From positions 1 to 50,953 of the forward strand of contig CAKPOI010000007.1 of assembly GCA_934169775.1 (NCBI GenBank): 50,953 nt of DNA, read 5' to 3'. Positions 33,252 through 42,642 of the stretch are shown here, piece by piece (position 1 is the first letter of the stretch; every line of letters starts with the position of its first letter). The stretch comes from an uncultured Clostridia bacterium (GTDB lineage Bacteria > Bacillota > Clostridia > TANB77 > CAG-508). The position numbers and the translations under genes are program-made. The notes under the pieces were generated by a model. It was not told where the DNA came from and did not search any database. It saw only the letters and a list, made by a program, of their open reading frames with translations.

Positions 33252-34832
33252 TTAATTCATTCCTTCCTTTTTTATTATTAAATTCAATTTTTCAAATAGC
33301 TTAGCTATTCCAAAAGCTGCATATGGCAATAATAAATAATAATATTGTAAAACATATATAGCTTTAGTTTCCCAAAAAGTATGGAATACAAAACCACCTA
33401 AAAATATCATAGGTAATAATATATGTTCTATTTTACCTTGTTTAAAGATTTTTAACATTCCTATACCTGCAAAAACAAATACTATTATTTGAAAAATATT
33501 CAAAATATTCTCTTCTACTTTATAGGCTTTGCCACTTAGCATATCTTTTACAAGTTCCTTGCTTTCAATCTCTTTAGCATAATCTTCATGAAGAATCATC
33601 TGAGCTCCTGGATATGAACACCAAATTGTTTGGAATGTTGGATTTAACCATGTAGAAGCAAGTTTATCCATATAAAACATACATAGCCCTTTAGGATTTT
33701 TTAATAACTCACTTACTCTATTTTTTATTAATTTCTTATCATTTTCAGAAGCCTTTTCTGTATCAAAATTATTTTCTTTGAATGTATCTACTGATACAGA
33801 TGAATACCAACCACTTGACATTGTTTCAGAATCATGCATTCCCATATAAATATATCCTACCATTGGTATTCCTTTTGGTATTTTTGCATTTATAGTTTTC
33901 TCTAATATAAATGTATTTCCAAATTGTAATACAAAATATGCAAATAAGATTCCTACTATCCCCACTACTGTCATTATCTTCTTATCTTTTAAGAAATCTA
34001 GTACTAATGTTATTATTACACCACATAAGAAAATGTTATAATTACTTTTTAATGCTATTGATATTGCCATTGAAATAGCTGTTATCACTATATATTTTTT
34101 CTTTTTGTTTTCTAAATATTTTAGTGTGAAATATAATGCTATAAGGCCAAATGTTAATCCATTTATATTTCCATAAACATGTACATTAAAAAACATAAAG
34201 TATATTGAAAAAATTAATAACAAAAAATTTAATATTTTCTGAACTTTTTCTTCTTTAAATAATTGTGCTGTAATTTTTCTCATTAAAAATAAATTTATTA
34301 AAGAAAATAGTACATTTAATATTTGCAATATCAAAAAATTTTCAGTATTAAAAATTTTAAACACTAGTGATATATAATAAATAATTCCTATTTGAAATGG
34401 ATATATTCCAAAATAGCTGTATGGTTTACTAAATTCTTCAAAATTCCCATGCAATAATTGTTTAGCACATGATATTACATTTTCTTGGTCTGCATATGGC
34501 ATAAATTTTATACTACAAACCCATATTAACTGAATTATACCAGTTAATATGATTATTCCTAAAAATACCCATTTTGATTTTATCCTTTGAGTCAGTTTTG
34601 AAAATCCCCATAATATTAGTAATGCTAGTATTGTTAAAGCTATAATTATTATACTATTGTCTATGTGATATGCTGTTTTCTCTGATGCAAAACTATATGT
34701 TGCATTCTCAAAATATGCAGTTACACATATTGAAAAAATTCCTATTAATAAAGTTAAAATTGCTACAATTAAAACTAGGTATTTACTACAAAATTTTTGC
34801 ACTTTCTTCCCTATTATTTTTTTCTCTTCCAT
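33252..34832 (-). CDS. GT-C/GT39-like polytopic glycosyltransferase
   Basis: A 526-residue membrane protein with about eleven helices. The first outer loop, KFMPYADQENVISCAKQLLH, has the acidic position expected of PMT/ArnT-type enzymes that take sugar from polyprenyl phosphate. Its ATG overlaps the stop of the GtrA gene (TAATG), and GtrB begins 4 bp after its stop. The set matches the three-part Gtr glucosylation system: flippase, lipid-linked donor synthase and polytopic transferase. The acceptor is probably the locus's cell-surface polymer. Confidence 0.75.
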   Translation of the reverse strand: MEEKKIIGKKVQKFCSKYLVLIVAILTLLIGIFSICVTAYFENATYSFASEKTAYHIDNSIIIIALTILALLILWGFSKLTQRIKSKWVFLGIIILTGIIQLIWVCSIKFMPYADQENVISCAKQLLHGNFEEFSKPYSYFGIYPFQIGIIYYISLVFKIFNTENFLILQILNVLFSLINLFLMRKITAQLFKEEKVQKILNFLLLIFSIYFMFFNVHVYGNINGLTFGLIALYFTLKYLENKKKKYIVITAISMAISIALKSNYNIFLCGVIITLVLDFLKDKKIMTVVGIVGILFAYFVLQFGNTFILEKTINAKIPKGIPMVGYIYMGMHDSETMSSGWYSSVSVDTFKENNFDTEKASENDKKLIKNRVSELLKNPKGLCMFYMDKLASTWLNPTFQTIWCSYPGAQMILHEDYAKEIESKELVKDMLSGKAYKVEENILNIFQIIVFVFAGIGMLKIFKQGKIEHILLPMIFLGGFVFHTFWETKAIYVLQYYYLLLPYAAFGIAKLFEKLNLIIKKEGMN

Positions 34833-35260
34833 TATTCTGCCTTTCTTTTGTCTTTTTTAAATATAATTAATTTACTAAAAACATAATTTACTATAATAAC
34901 AACAATATTTGAAATTATTTTCATAATCATATCATTTAAATTGAATACATCAACTGTTATGTACATAAATGCGACATCTAAAATTCCTGTAAATGCTCTG
35001 CATCCAAAGAAAGATATAATTTCTTTTAATAATTCTTTTGCTGTATTAGTTTTACTTTCAAATACAAATATTTTGTTTGTTATATATGCAAATAGAATTG
35101 ACAATATTAATGCTATTACTGTACTTACTACAGTATCTATATGCAAAATTCTTGCTAGTAAAAAATAACTTACTATATTAACTACTGTTGTTAATACTCC
35201 AAAAATTAGATACATTAATATTTCTTTATATTTATTGTATAGTTCTTTTATTTTCTCCAT
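34832..35260 (-). CDS. GtrA family membrane protein
   Basis: 142 residues and four helices: MYLIFGVLTTVVNIVSYFLL, then ALILSILFAYITNKIFVFES with the family's ITNKxFVF motif. It is probably the flippase of the adjacent Gtr set and overlaps the next gene by one base. Similar in layout to the GtrA at 12125-12562, including a closing VNYVFSKLIIF-type segment. Confidence 0.9.
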   Translation of the reverse strand: MEKIKELYNKYKEILMYLIFGVLTTVVNIVSYFLLARILHIDTVVSTVIALILSILFAYITNKIFVFESKTNTAKELLKEIISFFGCRAFTGILDVAFMYITVDVFNLNDMIMKIISNIVVIIVNYVFSKLIIFKKDKRKAE

Positions 35261-35288
35261 TTCATTGTTTCCTTTCTCTTATCTCTTA

Positions 35289-35411
35289 GTTGGAAAATAA
35301 TTAAATTTTTGCAAGGCAAATTTTATTTAAAAGGCAAGGGCGCATACTCTGTGTATGTAACCGCATTTTAAATGAAATTTAACGCAGAAAAAATTGTAAT
35401 TATTTTTCAAC
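35289..35411. repeat. TTGAAAA inverted-repeat element, copy A
   Basis: A 123-bp element with ends GTTGGAAAATAATTAAATTT and AATTGTAATTATTTTTCAAC. Inside are GCAAGGCAAATTTTATTT, the hairpin CATACTCTGTGTATG and GCATTTTAAATGAAATTTAA. It is about 96% identical (by eye) to the reverse complement of copy B at 39917-40039, over the same length. Its right end overlaps the stop codon of the GT2 gene at 35400. Confidence 0.9.
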
Positions 35412-36344
35412 TTTGCTATCTGTTTCTTTAATAATATATATCGGTCTATGCTTAACTTCTAAATAAGCCTTTGATAAATACTGTCCAATAATTCCAAGTG
35501 AAAACAATTGAATTCCACTAACAAAAAATATAATACAAACCATAGAAGGCCACCCACTAGTTGGATCTCCATATGCTAATGTCCTTGCAACTATAAATAT
35601 AATCATAATAAATGATACTAAGCAAAACAACAAACCTAATACAGATGAAAAAATAAGTGGTGTTGTAGAAAATGCTGTAATACCTTCTAATGCATATTTA
35701 AACAATTTCCAGAAAGACCATTTAGTTTCTCCTGCTACTCTTTCTACATTTTCATACTCTATCCATTTTGTTTTAAAACCAACAAAACTAAATAAACCTT
35801 TAGAATATCTATTATATTCTCTTATAGAAATAATACTATCAACCATTTGTCTTGTCATTAATCTGTAATCTCTTGCACCATCTACCATTTCAACTTTTGA
35901 CATTTTGTTTATTATTTTATAAAACATTCTTGCAAAAAAACTTCTAATAGGTGGTTCACCTTTTCTAGTTACACGTCTTGTTCCGACACAATCATAACCT
36001 TCATTTTTTATAGCATCATACATTTTTCTTAGCAATGATGGTGGATCTTGTAAATCTGCATCCATTAATGTGATATAGTCACCTGTTGAATAATCAAGTC
36101 CTGCTAGCATTGCAGCTTCTTTTCCAAAATTTCTAGAAAACGATACATATCTTACTTTACTATCTTGTTTTCTTAATTCTTTTATTTCTTCTAATGTTTT
36201 GTCTTTTGAACCATCATTTACAAATATGTATTCAAAATCAATTCCATCAAAATCTTTTTTTCTTACTCTTTCCATTTCTTTATAAAATAAAGGCAAACTT
36301 TCTTGTTCATTATAACATGATACAATTACTGATATTTTATCCAT
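35400..36344 (-). CDS. GtrB-like glycosyltransferase family 2
   Basis: 314 residues: MDKISVIVSCYNEQESLPLF, FEYIFVNDGSKDKTLEEIKE, and YITLMDADLQDPPSLLRKMY (DxD), with two C-terminal membrane helices. The ATG at 36344 follows GAAGGAAGGA at normal distance; a TTG at 36365 lies ahead of that site. It probably makes a polyprenyl-phosphate sugar used by the adjacent polytopic protein (36368-37972). The last residues VEK and stop lie inside repeat copy A. Confidence 0.88.
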   Translation of the reverse strand: MDKISVIVSCYNEQESLPLFYKEMERVRKKDFDGIDFEYIFVNDGSKDKTLEEIKELRKQDSKVRYVSFSRNFGKEAAMLAGLDYSTGDYITLMDADLQDPPSLLRKMYDAIKNEGYDCVGTRRVTRKGEPPIRSFFARMFYKIINKMSKVEMVDGARDYRLMTRQMVDSIISIREYNRYSKGLFSFVGFKTKWIEYENVERVAGETKWSFWKLFKYALEGITAFSTTPLIFSSVLGLLFCLVSFIMIIFIVARTLAYGDPTSGWPSMVCIIFFVSGIQLFSLGIIGQYLSKAYLEVKHRPIYIIKETDSKVEK

Positions 36345-36367
36345 TTTACTATATCCTTCCTTCAAGT

Positions 36368-37972
36368 TTATTTTATTATTTTTTCCATTTCAATATTTTC
36401 TTTTCCTTCTATTGTATCTAATCTTATATTAGTTATATTTGATTTTATTTCTTCTGGTAATTCAAGTTTAACCAAATCTTTTTCAGATTTTAACATTATA
36501 CATGTTACTAAATTTGTTGTTTCATTTGCATCTTCTACTATACTCTTCCTGATTTCTTGCCTATTTGTGTCAACCATTGCATACGCAATATTTGGTACTT
36601 GTTTATTAAAATAAACTTTTACTAAAACTTCATCATCACTAATTGCTTCTATCGAATCAAATCCATAATATATTGACATATATGTATTTATAATATTTGT
36701 TCTCATAGTTTTTGGAGAAAAATCTACTAATAAATTTATTTTTTTACTTGTTACTAATGCTTCTTGTGTAAATTTTGGTAAAATTACTTCTTTTTCTCCT
36801 GCACTTTGGGCTATTTGTACTCTATTTTGTATATCTTCTTTATATGGTTTCATATATTTTTGTGCTACAATTACATTTGTACATAATTCATACCCAACTG
36901 CAAATGTAAGTAACACACTTAAAATAATTCTTATTTTTCTTATTTCTAATTTTTTTACTATGTATTGTGCATTTGATACAGTTAATACTATTATCATTGC
37001 TTCATATGGTAACATAGCTCTGACTGGAAATTCTGCAATTATCACCATAGGTAATAATCCTATAAGCATTGGTAAGATAAATAATATTTGATTTTTCCAA
37101 ATTTGGCTTTTTTCTTCTTTTTTTATGTTCTCTTTGCTTCCATTAGTAACTACTAATCCAAATAGCGAAATTATATATATCCCAATTAGATTTCCTATTA
37201 ATTTAAAGTTTTGTATTATATTTGTTATTTGTAATTTACTTTCTGTTGTATTCATTCTTTTAAAATTACCTGGTGCAAAAATTAGTAAGATTACTCCTAT
37301 TCCAAATAATAAAATACTTAAAATAATATAAGCTTTTTGTTTATTATTCATTTTCAAAAACTTTTTGAAGTTTTTAATTCCTATAACTATTATAAAACTT
37401 CCTAAAATAAATACTACATTTTCTTGAGACCATCCAGCTAAAAATGAAACTATCCAGAAAAATAATATTTGTATAAAGTTTAATTTTTTATCTTTTTCAA
37501 ATATTGCATAATAGTAACACATAAGAATTAACATCATTGTAGTTGTCCACAAATAGTTTACACTACCTGACATCCAAATGAATTTTTCCCCTAATCCTAA
37601 AATCTCAAAAATAATTAGAAATGTTGCTAATGCTACTTTAAAATAGTTTGGTTTATTAAATATGATATTTCCTAATAATAATATAAATGCTATAAACATA
37701 ATTGGATTAACTATTTGATAAATCCATGCTCCTAAATATAACATACTTTGTATTATTGTATGGACAGGTATTCTTCCTGTCCATTGTTGATACATACTCA
37801 TCTCTGAAGTTATTATATCACTAAAACTATTTAATTTTGTATCTGTCCATGATATATGGCTATAATTATATTCATCTGGTGCCATCATATATGTACTTGA
37901 TATTAAATAAATTGTTACAGCTATAAATATTAATAATAGAACCATTGCAATTTTATTTGCATATTTTTTCAT
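36368..37972 (-). CDS. Polytopic membrane protein of glycan loci (DUF6056-like)
   Basis: 534 residues with about ten helices followed by a soluble C-terminal region of about 130 residues. After the first helix, MMAPDEYNYSHISW and YQQWTGRIPVHTIIQSML form an outer loop with acidic and arginine residues, as in GT-C enzymes. FIWMSGSVNYLWTTTMML and LAGWSQENVVFILGSF fit the DUF6056 type. With the GtrB-like gene 23 bp downstream it could form a second lipid-linked sugar transfer module. The enzymatic role is inferred. Confidence 0.65.
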   Translation of the reverse strand: MKKYANKIAMVLLLIFIAVTIYLISSTYMMAPDEYNYSHISWTDTKLNSFSDIITSEMSMYQQWTGRIPVHTIIQSMLYLGAWIYQIVNPIMFIAFILLLGNIIFNKPNYFKVALATFLIIFEILGLGEKFIWMSGSVNYLWTTTMMLILMCYYYAIFEKDKKLNFIQILFFWIVSFLAGWSQENVVFILGSFIIVIGIKNFKKFLKMNNKQKAYIILSILLFGIGVILLIFAPGNFKRMNTTESKLQITNIIQNFKLIGNLIGIYIISLFGLVVTNGSKENIKKEEKSQIWKNQILFILPMLIGLLPMVIIAEFPVRAMLPYEAMIIVLTVSNAQYIVKKLEIRKIRIILSVLLTFAVGYELCTNVIVAQKYMKPYKEDIQNRVQIAQSAGEKEVILPKFTQEALVTSKKINLLVDFSPKTMRTNIINTYMSIYYGFDSIEAISDDEVLVKVYFNKQVPNIAYAMVDTNRQEIRKSIVEDANETTNLVTCIMLKSEKDLVKLELPEEIKSNITNIRLDTIEGKENIEMEKIIK

Positions 37973-37993
37973 GATAATACCTCCAACTATTAG

Positions 37994-39895
37994 TTATTCC
38001 TTATATTTTACTACTTCTTCTTTTATCGCACATTGGTCATTGTCTAATCTTAAGTTTATATTATAATATGGATCTCCTTCATCTAAAAATCCTTGCCATT
38101 TTTCATAGAAATAATCTATTTCACCTTTAAATCTTTGTTGTTTTTCTACTGTGTCCTCATATCCTCTACTCTTAGATTCATAATGTAAAAATTCTACATA
38201 TGGATTATATACAATTAACTTTCCTAATTTGCGTATTTTTAAGCAAAAATCAACATCATTAAATGCAACTTGAAATTTTTCATCCATAAATCCTACATCA
38301 TCATAAATACTTCTAGGTGTCATTATACATGCCGCTGTGACTGCACTTAAGTTTTGTATCATCGCATCTTTTGAAAAATATCCATGCATATTATATGGTA
38401 TATTTTTAAATAAATGTCCTGCTACTCCACCTATTCCTACAATTATTCCTGCATGTTGTATTGTTTTATCTGGATAATACATTTTTACACCAACTGCTCC
38501 TACATCTTCTCTTTGCGCAAATCCCAACATTTCTTGTAACCAGTCTGGAGTTAATAGTTCTGTATCATTGTTTAATTGAATTACGTAATCACCTGTTGAG
38601 TTTCTTACTCCAAAATTAATAATTGCTGAATAATTAAATGCCTTTTCTGGATAATATACAACTTTTATATTATCTTTTCCATCTATTTTTTCGTAATATT
38701 CAAATGTTTCTTTTTCTGTACTATTATTTTCTATTATTATTATTTCATAGTTTTTGTATGTTGTTTTCTTTAATGATTTTAAACACACTTTTAATGTTCC
38801 TATGTAATCTTTATTTGGTATAAGAATTGATACTTTTGGATTTCCTATAATATCATAATTTACTTTATATGTTCCTATAGTTTTTCCTTGTTCTACAGTT
38901 CCTTTTAATCCTAATCTGTCAATATGTGCTTGTACGGCTTTTTTTCCTGCTTCATAAGCATATGGTTTTGCATGTGCTCCTGCTTTCGCTGTTGATAATT
39001 CATGTACTCTCCAATGATATAAAATTTTTGGTATATGTAAAATATATTGCGCATTTTCACTCATTCTTAAAATTATATCATAATCTTGTGCTCCATCAAA
39101 CTCACTTCTAAATCCTTCCAATTTTTCCATTAAATCTTTACGGAATACACTAAAATGGCAAATGAAATTATTAGCTCTTAATGTATCTGGTCCAAAATCT
39201 GATTTAAAATATGGATCATATCTTTTTCCACCTAATTCTTCAAATTTATCTTCATCTGAATAGATGAAATCTGCTTCTGGATGGTTGTTTATTGCTTTTA
39301 CAACTTCGTATAAAGAAAATACTGGTAAAATATCATCATGGTCTAATAACCCTATATAATCACCTGTTGCTAATTCTAATGCTGCATTTGTATTTCCTGC
39401 AATTCCTTTGTTTTTCCCAATAAATTTGTATTTTATTCTGCTATCTTTACTATATATTGGTTTTAAATTACTATCTTCTTCTTCACTTCCATCTGCTAAA
39501 CATAATTCCCAATTTGAATATGTTTGCTCTATCAAAGAGTCTACTAATTCTTCGAAAAATTTTATTGGTGTATGATACATTGGTATTATTATACTGATTT
39601 TTGGTTGTTTTTCAAATTTTGTTTCTCTTTGTTTTTGTAAATCTGCTTCTTTCGGTTCATTTAATTCAATCCATTTTTCATATATATTTTCTGGTTCTGC
39701 TAATGTTCCCATTACCATGTATCTTTTCATTTCTTGATATGTTGCTTTCCATCCAACTTTTTTTATGCTTTGGATTTGCTCTTTTATATACTTAAGACTA
39801 AATATACTATGTACAAATCTATTTAGTGTTCGTAACCAACTTCTTATTTTTCCTCCTTCTGGAAATAGTATATCTCTTATTCTTTTATTTTTCAT
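37994..39895 (-). CDS. Tandem two-domain GT2 glycosyltransferase (rhamnan-type)
   Basis: A 633-residue soluble protein with two GT-A domains in series. Domain 1 (about 95-330) has KISIIIPMYHTPIKFFEELV and YIGLLDHDDILPVFSLYEVV (DHDD). Domain 2 (about 350-600) has PKVSILIPNKDYIGTLKVCL and YVIQLNNDTELLTPDWLQEM (NNDT) with NDVDFCLKIRKLGK. Two-domain enzymes of this kind often build a polymer repeat with alternating linkages, such as rhamnose polymers, which fits the rfb operon in this window. An N-terminal segment of about 90 residues precedes domain 1. Confidence 0.88.
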   Translation of the reverse strand: MKNKRIRDILFPEGGKIRSWLRTLNRFVHSIFSLKYIKEQIQSIKKVGWKATYQEMKRYMVMGTLAEPENIYEKWIELNEPKEADLQKQRETKFEKQPKISIIIPMYHTPIKFFEELVDSLIEQTYSNWELCLADGSEEEDSNLKPIYSKDSRIKYKFIGKNKGIAGNTNAALELATGDYIGLLDHDDILPVFSLYEVVKAINNHPEADFIYSDEDKFEELGGKRYDPYFKSDFGPDTLRANNFICHFSVFRKDLMEKLEGFRSEFDGAQDYDIILRMSENAQYILHIPKILYHWRVHELSTAKAGAHAKPYAYEAGKKAVQAHIDRLGLKGTVEQGKTIGTYKVNYDIIGNPKVSILIPNKDYIGTLKVCLKSLKKTTYKNYEIIIIENNSTEKETFEYYEKIDGKDNIKVVYYPEKAFNYSAIINFGVRNSTGDYVIQLNNDTELLTPDWLQEMLGFAQREDVGAVGVKMYYPDKTIQHAGIIVGIGGVAGHLFKNIPYNMHGYFSKDAMIQNLSAVTAACIMTPRSIYDDVGFMDEKFQVAFNDVDFCLKIRKLGKLIVYNPYVEFLHYESKSRGYEDTVEKQQRFKGEIDYFYEKWQGFLDEGDPYYNINLRLDNDQCAIKEEVVKYKE

Positions 39896-39916
39896 TTTTT
39901 TTCTTCCCTTCTCGTA

Positions 39917-40039
39917 ATTGAAAAATAATTACAATTTTGGCTGCGTTAAATTTCATTTAAAACGCGGTTACATACACAGAGTATGCGCCCTTGCCTTTTA
40001 AATAAAATTTGCCTTGCCAAAATTTAATTCTTTTCCAAC
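39917..40039. repeat. TTGAAAA inverted-repeat element, copy B
   Basis: Same 123-bp length as copy A but inverted relative to it: starts ATTGAAAAATAATTACAATT and ends TTTAATTCTTTTCCAAC, with CATACACAGAGTATG in the middle. About five differences from copy A were counted by eye over 121 bases. It fills the gap between the GT2 gene (37994-39895) and the end of the 40041 gene. Confidence 0.9.
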
Positions 40040-40040
40040 A

Positions 40041-41639
40041 TTAAATTTTGTTATATTTTTTCCTGATATTTCGAAGAGGTTTAGTAATTTTCCAACTTCT
40101 CGAATTCTCCATATAATTTATTTTATCTTGTAAATCTTTAATTTGTATATCTTTTTCCATATTTTTGGCTTCGATTTCTTTATTTTTTTCTTCTAGTTCC
40201 TGATAATCCTTTTGAATTTCTGCATGTAAATTTCTATAATGAATCATTGTATCATATACAGTTTTAGTATGTAAATACTCTTGTCTGTGTATATTCCAAA
40301 CAGTTTCATCTTTTATTTCTTCTTGTAATACAATTTCTAATTGTTCAAAAATTTGTATAAAATCATTTAGTTCAAATGCATTATATAACATATTTGTATC
40401 TATTTTACTATTAGAATTTCCTAAATAATATATAGCTCTATATATTATAAATTCTAAAGGTACATTAGATTGTTTCCATTCTTGGTCATAAAAATTGAAT
40501 TTATTATCTAGTACAAAACAATTTTGAAAAATCAAATCAAATATTCCATCTTTTATAAAATGTAATTTGTCTTTTATTTCTTTACTACATTCTATTTTAT
40601 ATTTTTCAAATACCGTATTATCTGTCTCTTTACTAATTTCTAGCTTATTTTCTAATTCTTCTTTAAATTTTTTTATTGGTTCTATTATGATTTCTGTTCC
40701 ATTGTTTTTTGCTTCTTTTATTAATTCTTTGTCAAATGATTGCTTTTCTTTTACAAGTTTACTATATATACGCCCATCTTTATAAGAGTCTAACATATTA
40801 ATTTTTGAATTTTCTAATATTTCTATATTATTTTTAATTTCTTCAATATGTCCTTCAGCTATTTTAGTTACTGCTTCTTTGTATACATCACTTTTCCTCA
40901 TTATAGTTTTTAATCTATACTTTTCTTTTCTTGAATTACCAAATGTTACATATACAATATCATTTTTTATTGGTTCATCTGATATTTCTATTAAAAATGA
41001 ATTTGCAAATATCTTAAATAGATCTATATCTTCATTTAATATTCTTCTATATATTTCTCTTTCATCTTCTTTTACTAAAATATCTTTATTATACAAAGTT
41101 AAATCTCTTAATATCCCCTCTTGGCTTGGTAAATGCTCATCTGTAAATATTATATTTGGGTAATTTTCGTTTGGTAATAAATAATAAAATTTATAGTTTT
41201 TAATTTGGTTATTTATTAATATTTTCTCAATTTCCTTTTTTGAATACATATTTTGATTTTCAATATTTTGTTCTTCTTCTACATTTATACAATTCATACA
41301 TTCTATACCTAACTTATTTTTTATAGAAATAAGTATTGTACCATCATCCTTTTTATGTAATTGTGCATATTTTAAGATTTTCTCTAGAGCTATATCTTTT
41401 TTATTTACACTATAAAAATTATGAATTATTACATAGTCATATTTTCCTATATTTTCATCTAGATTTGTTGCAATATCAATCTTATTTACATGTGCTACAT
41501 TTTCTTTTAAGTATTCTGTAATTTTAGTTTCAGTATCCAAAGTAATTTCTAATACTTCTGAATCTTTATTGAAATCATACCAATTTATTAAATTTTCTTT
41601 GATAAATTCTAATTCTTTATTAACCCCTAAATTTTCCAA
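40041..41639 (-). CDS. Degenerate methyltransferase-like protein with C-terminal coiled coil
   Basis: 532 residues. The start NLINWYDFNKDSEVLEITLD aligns with class I methyltransferases found in clostridial glycan loci, but the glycine-rich SAM loop that should follow VLEI is ETKITEYLKE here. YDYVIIHNFYS and GTILISIKNKLG match later methyltransferase strands. The middle (about 190-430) is unassigned and resembles no family I know. The last 70 residues are a coiled coil ending IRKKYNK. The start is TTG (41639) after AGGAGG. Loss of the SAM loop suggests a structural or pseudo-enzyme role, for example in holding the glycan assembly together. Confidence 0.55.
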   Translation of the reverse strand: MENLGVNKELEFIKENLINWYDFNKDSEVLEITLDTETKITEYLKENVAHVNKIDIATNLDENIGKYDYVIIHNFYSVNKKDIALEKILKYAQLHKKDDGTILISIKNKLGIECMNCINVEEEQNIENQNMYSKKEIEKILINNQIKNYKFYYLLPNENYPNIIFTDEHLPSQEGILRDLTLYNKDILVKEDEREIYRRILNEDIDLFKIFANSFLIEISDEPIKNDIVYVTFGNSRKEKYRLKTIMRKSDVYKEAVTKIAEGHIEEIKNNIEILENSKINMLDSYKDGRIYSKLVKEKQSFDKELIKEAKNNGTEIIIEPIKKFKEELENKLEISKETDNTVFEKYKIECSKEIKDKLHFIKDGIFDLIFQNCFVLDNKFNFYDQEWKQSNVPLEFIIYRAIYYLGNSNSKIDTNMLYNAFELNDFIQIFEQLEIVLQEEIKDETVWNIHRQEYLHTKTVYDTMIHYRNLHAEIQKDYQELEEKNKEIEAKNMEKDIQIKDLQDKINYMENSRSWKITKPLRNIRKKYNKI

Positions 41640-41653
41640 AAATAGCCCTCCTA

Positions 41654-42580
41654 TTATATTACTATTGTTTGATTACCATCTTTTTCTATTATGTTTTGTT
41701 TAACATTTAATTCTTCCATCCATTTTCTAGTTTCTTTTGTTTTCCAATTCCCAGAATCTTCTCCTTCTCCTTTGTCATTGTTCCAAAGCCATTCAGGAGT
41801 AGGCCATAAGCAAATTTTAGGTTTTATTAGCTTATATAGTTCCTCTGTTGCGCCATTTTGTCCATGATGTGCCATTTGTACTATGTCTGATTCTAATTTT
41901 TTACTTTCATTTTTTATTAGCTTTTCACTACTTTCTGCTCCTGTATCTCCTAAAAATAATACTGTTTTTCTTTCGAAATACATTTTTATTATCATACTAG
42001 AATTGTTTATTGCATTTGTTGTTATTTCTGGATTTTTTATTCCTAATATCTCACATCTTGCTTTTCCTATTTCGATATTTTGATTTAGTTCTACTTCTTT
42101 AACTACATCTTTTATTCTTTCATTTTCTAAAGCATTTTTTAAATTTATTGCTTCTCCTGCCCTTTGAGGCTCATACTCTTTATACCATTCAATATCATTT
42201 AAACTAACATATATATGTTCAATCTTTATGTCAGTGTTTTCTATTATATCTATTATTGCTCCTGCATGATCTTTATGTGGATGTGTTATAAACCATGCAT
42301 CTACAGTTCCTCCAGAATCTTTTATGTATTGTTGTAAATTGTTGCTGTCTTCTTTTGTTCCTCCATCTACTACTATATTTTTGTTATCACATTTTATAAA
42401 ATATCCCATCATTTGACTATTACTATTATTTTGTAACTGAGTTAATTCAATAGTTGGTGTATATTTTGTTCCTATTATGGTAAATGTTAATGCTAGTATT
42501 AATAGTAATGCTAATCCTATACTAGTTAACTGTATTTTTTTTTTATGCTGTTTTATATTAATCATGGCTTTTTTGTCCAT
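41654..42580 (-). CDS. Membrane-anchored MBL-fold hydrolase (ComEC C-domain type)
   Basis: 308 residues with an N-terminal membrane helix (about 18-37) and an exported metallo-beta-lactamase fold: NIVVDGGTKEDSNNL, AWFITHPHKDHAGAIIDI (HxHxDH metal motif), VLFLGDTGAESSEKL and VQMAHHGQNGATEELY. The domain resembles the nuclease-like domain of ComEC/Rec2. In a surface-polymer locus it could act on a phosphodiester-linked polymer or on DNA outside the cell. It lies 15 bp upstream of the degenerate methyltransferase gene. Confidence 0.8.
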   Translation of the reverse strand: MDKKAMINIKQHKKKIQLTSIGLALLLILALTFTIIGTKYTPTIELTQLQNNSNSQMMGYFIKCDNKNIVVDGGTKEDSNNLQQYIKDSGGTVDAWFITHPHKDHAGAIIDIIENTDIKIEHIYVSLNDIEWYKEYEPQRAGEAINLKNALENERIKDVVKEVELNQNIEIGKARCEILGIKNPEITTNAINNSSMIIKMYFERKTVLFLGDTGAESSEKLIKNESKKLESDIVQMAHHGQNGATEELYKLIKPKICLWPTPEWLWNNDKGEGEDSGNWKTKETRKWMEELNVKQNIIEKDGNQTIVI

Positions 42581-42642
42581 TTAAAACCACATTCCTTTCA
42601 TGATTTAAAACAATTGTAAAATTGTTGTTCTATTTAATTCAA

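Noticed and set aside
35289..40039. Composite transposon bounded by copies A and B
   Set aside because: No transposase gene lies within or beside it and clear target duplications were not seen; independent MITE-like insertions explain it better.
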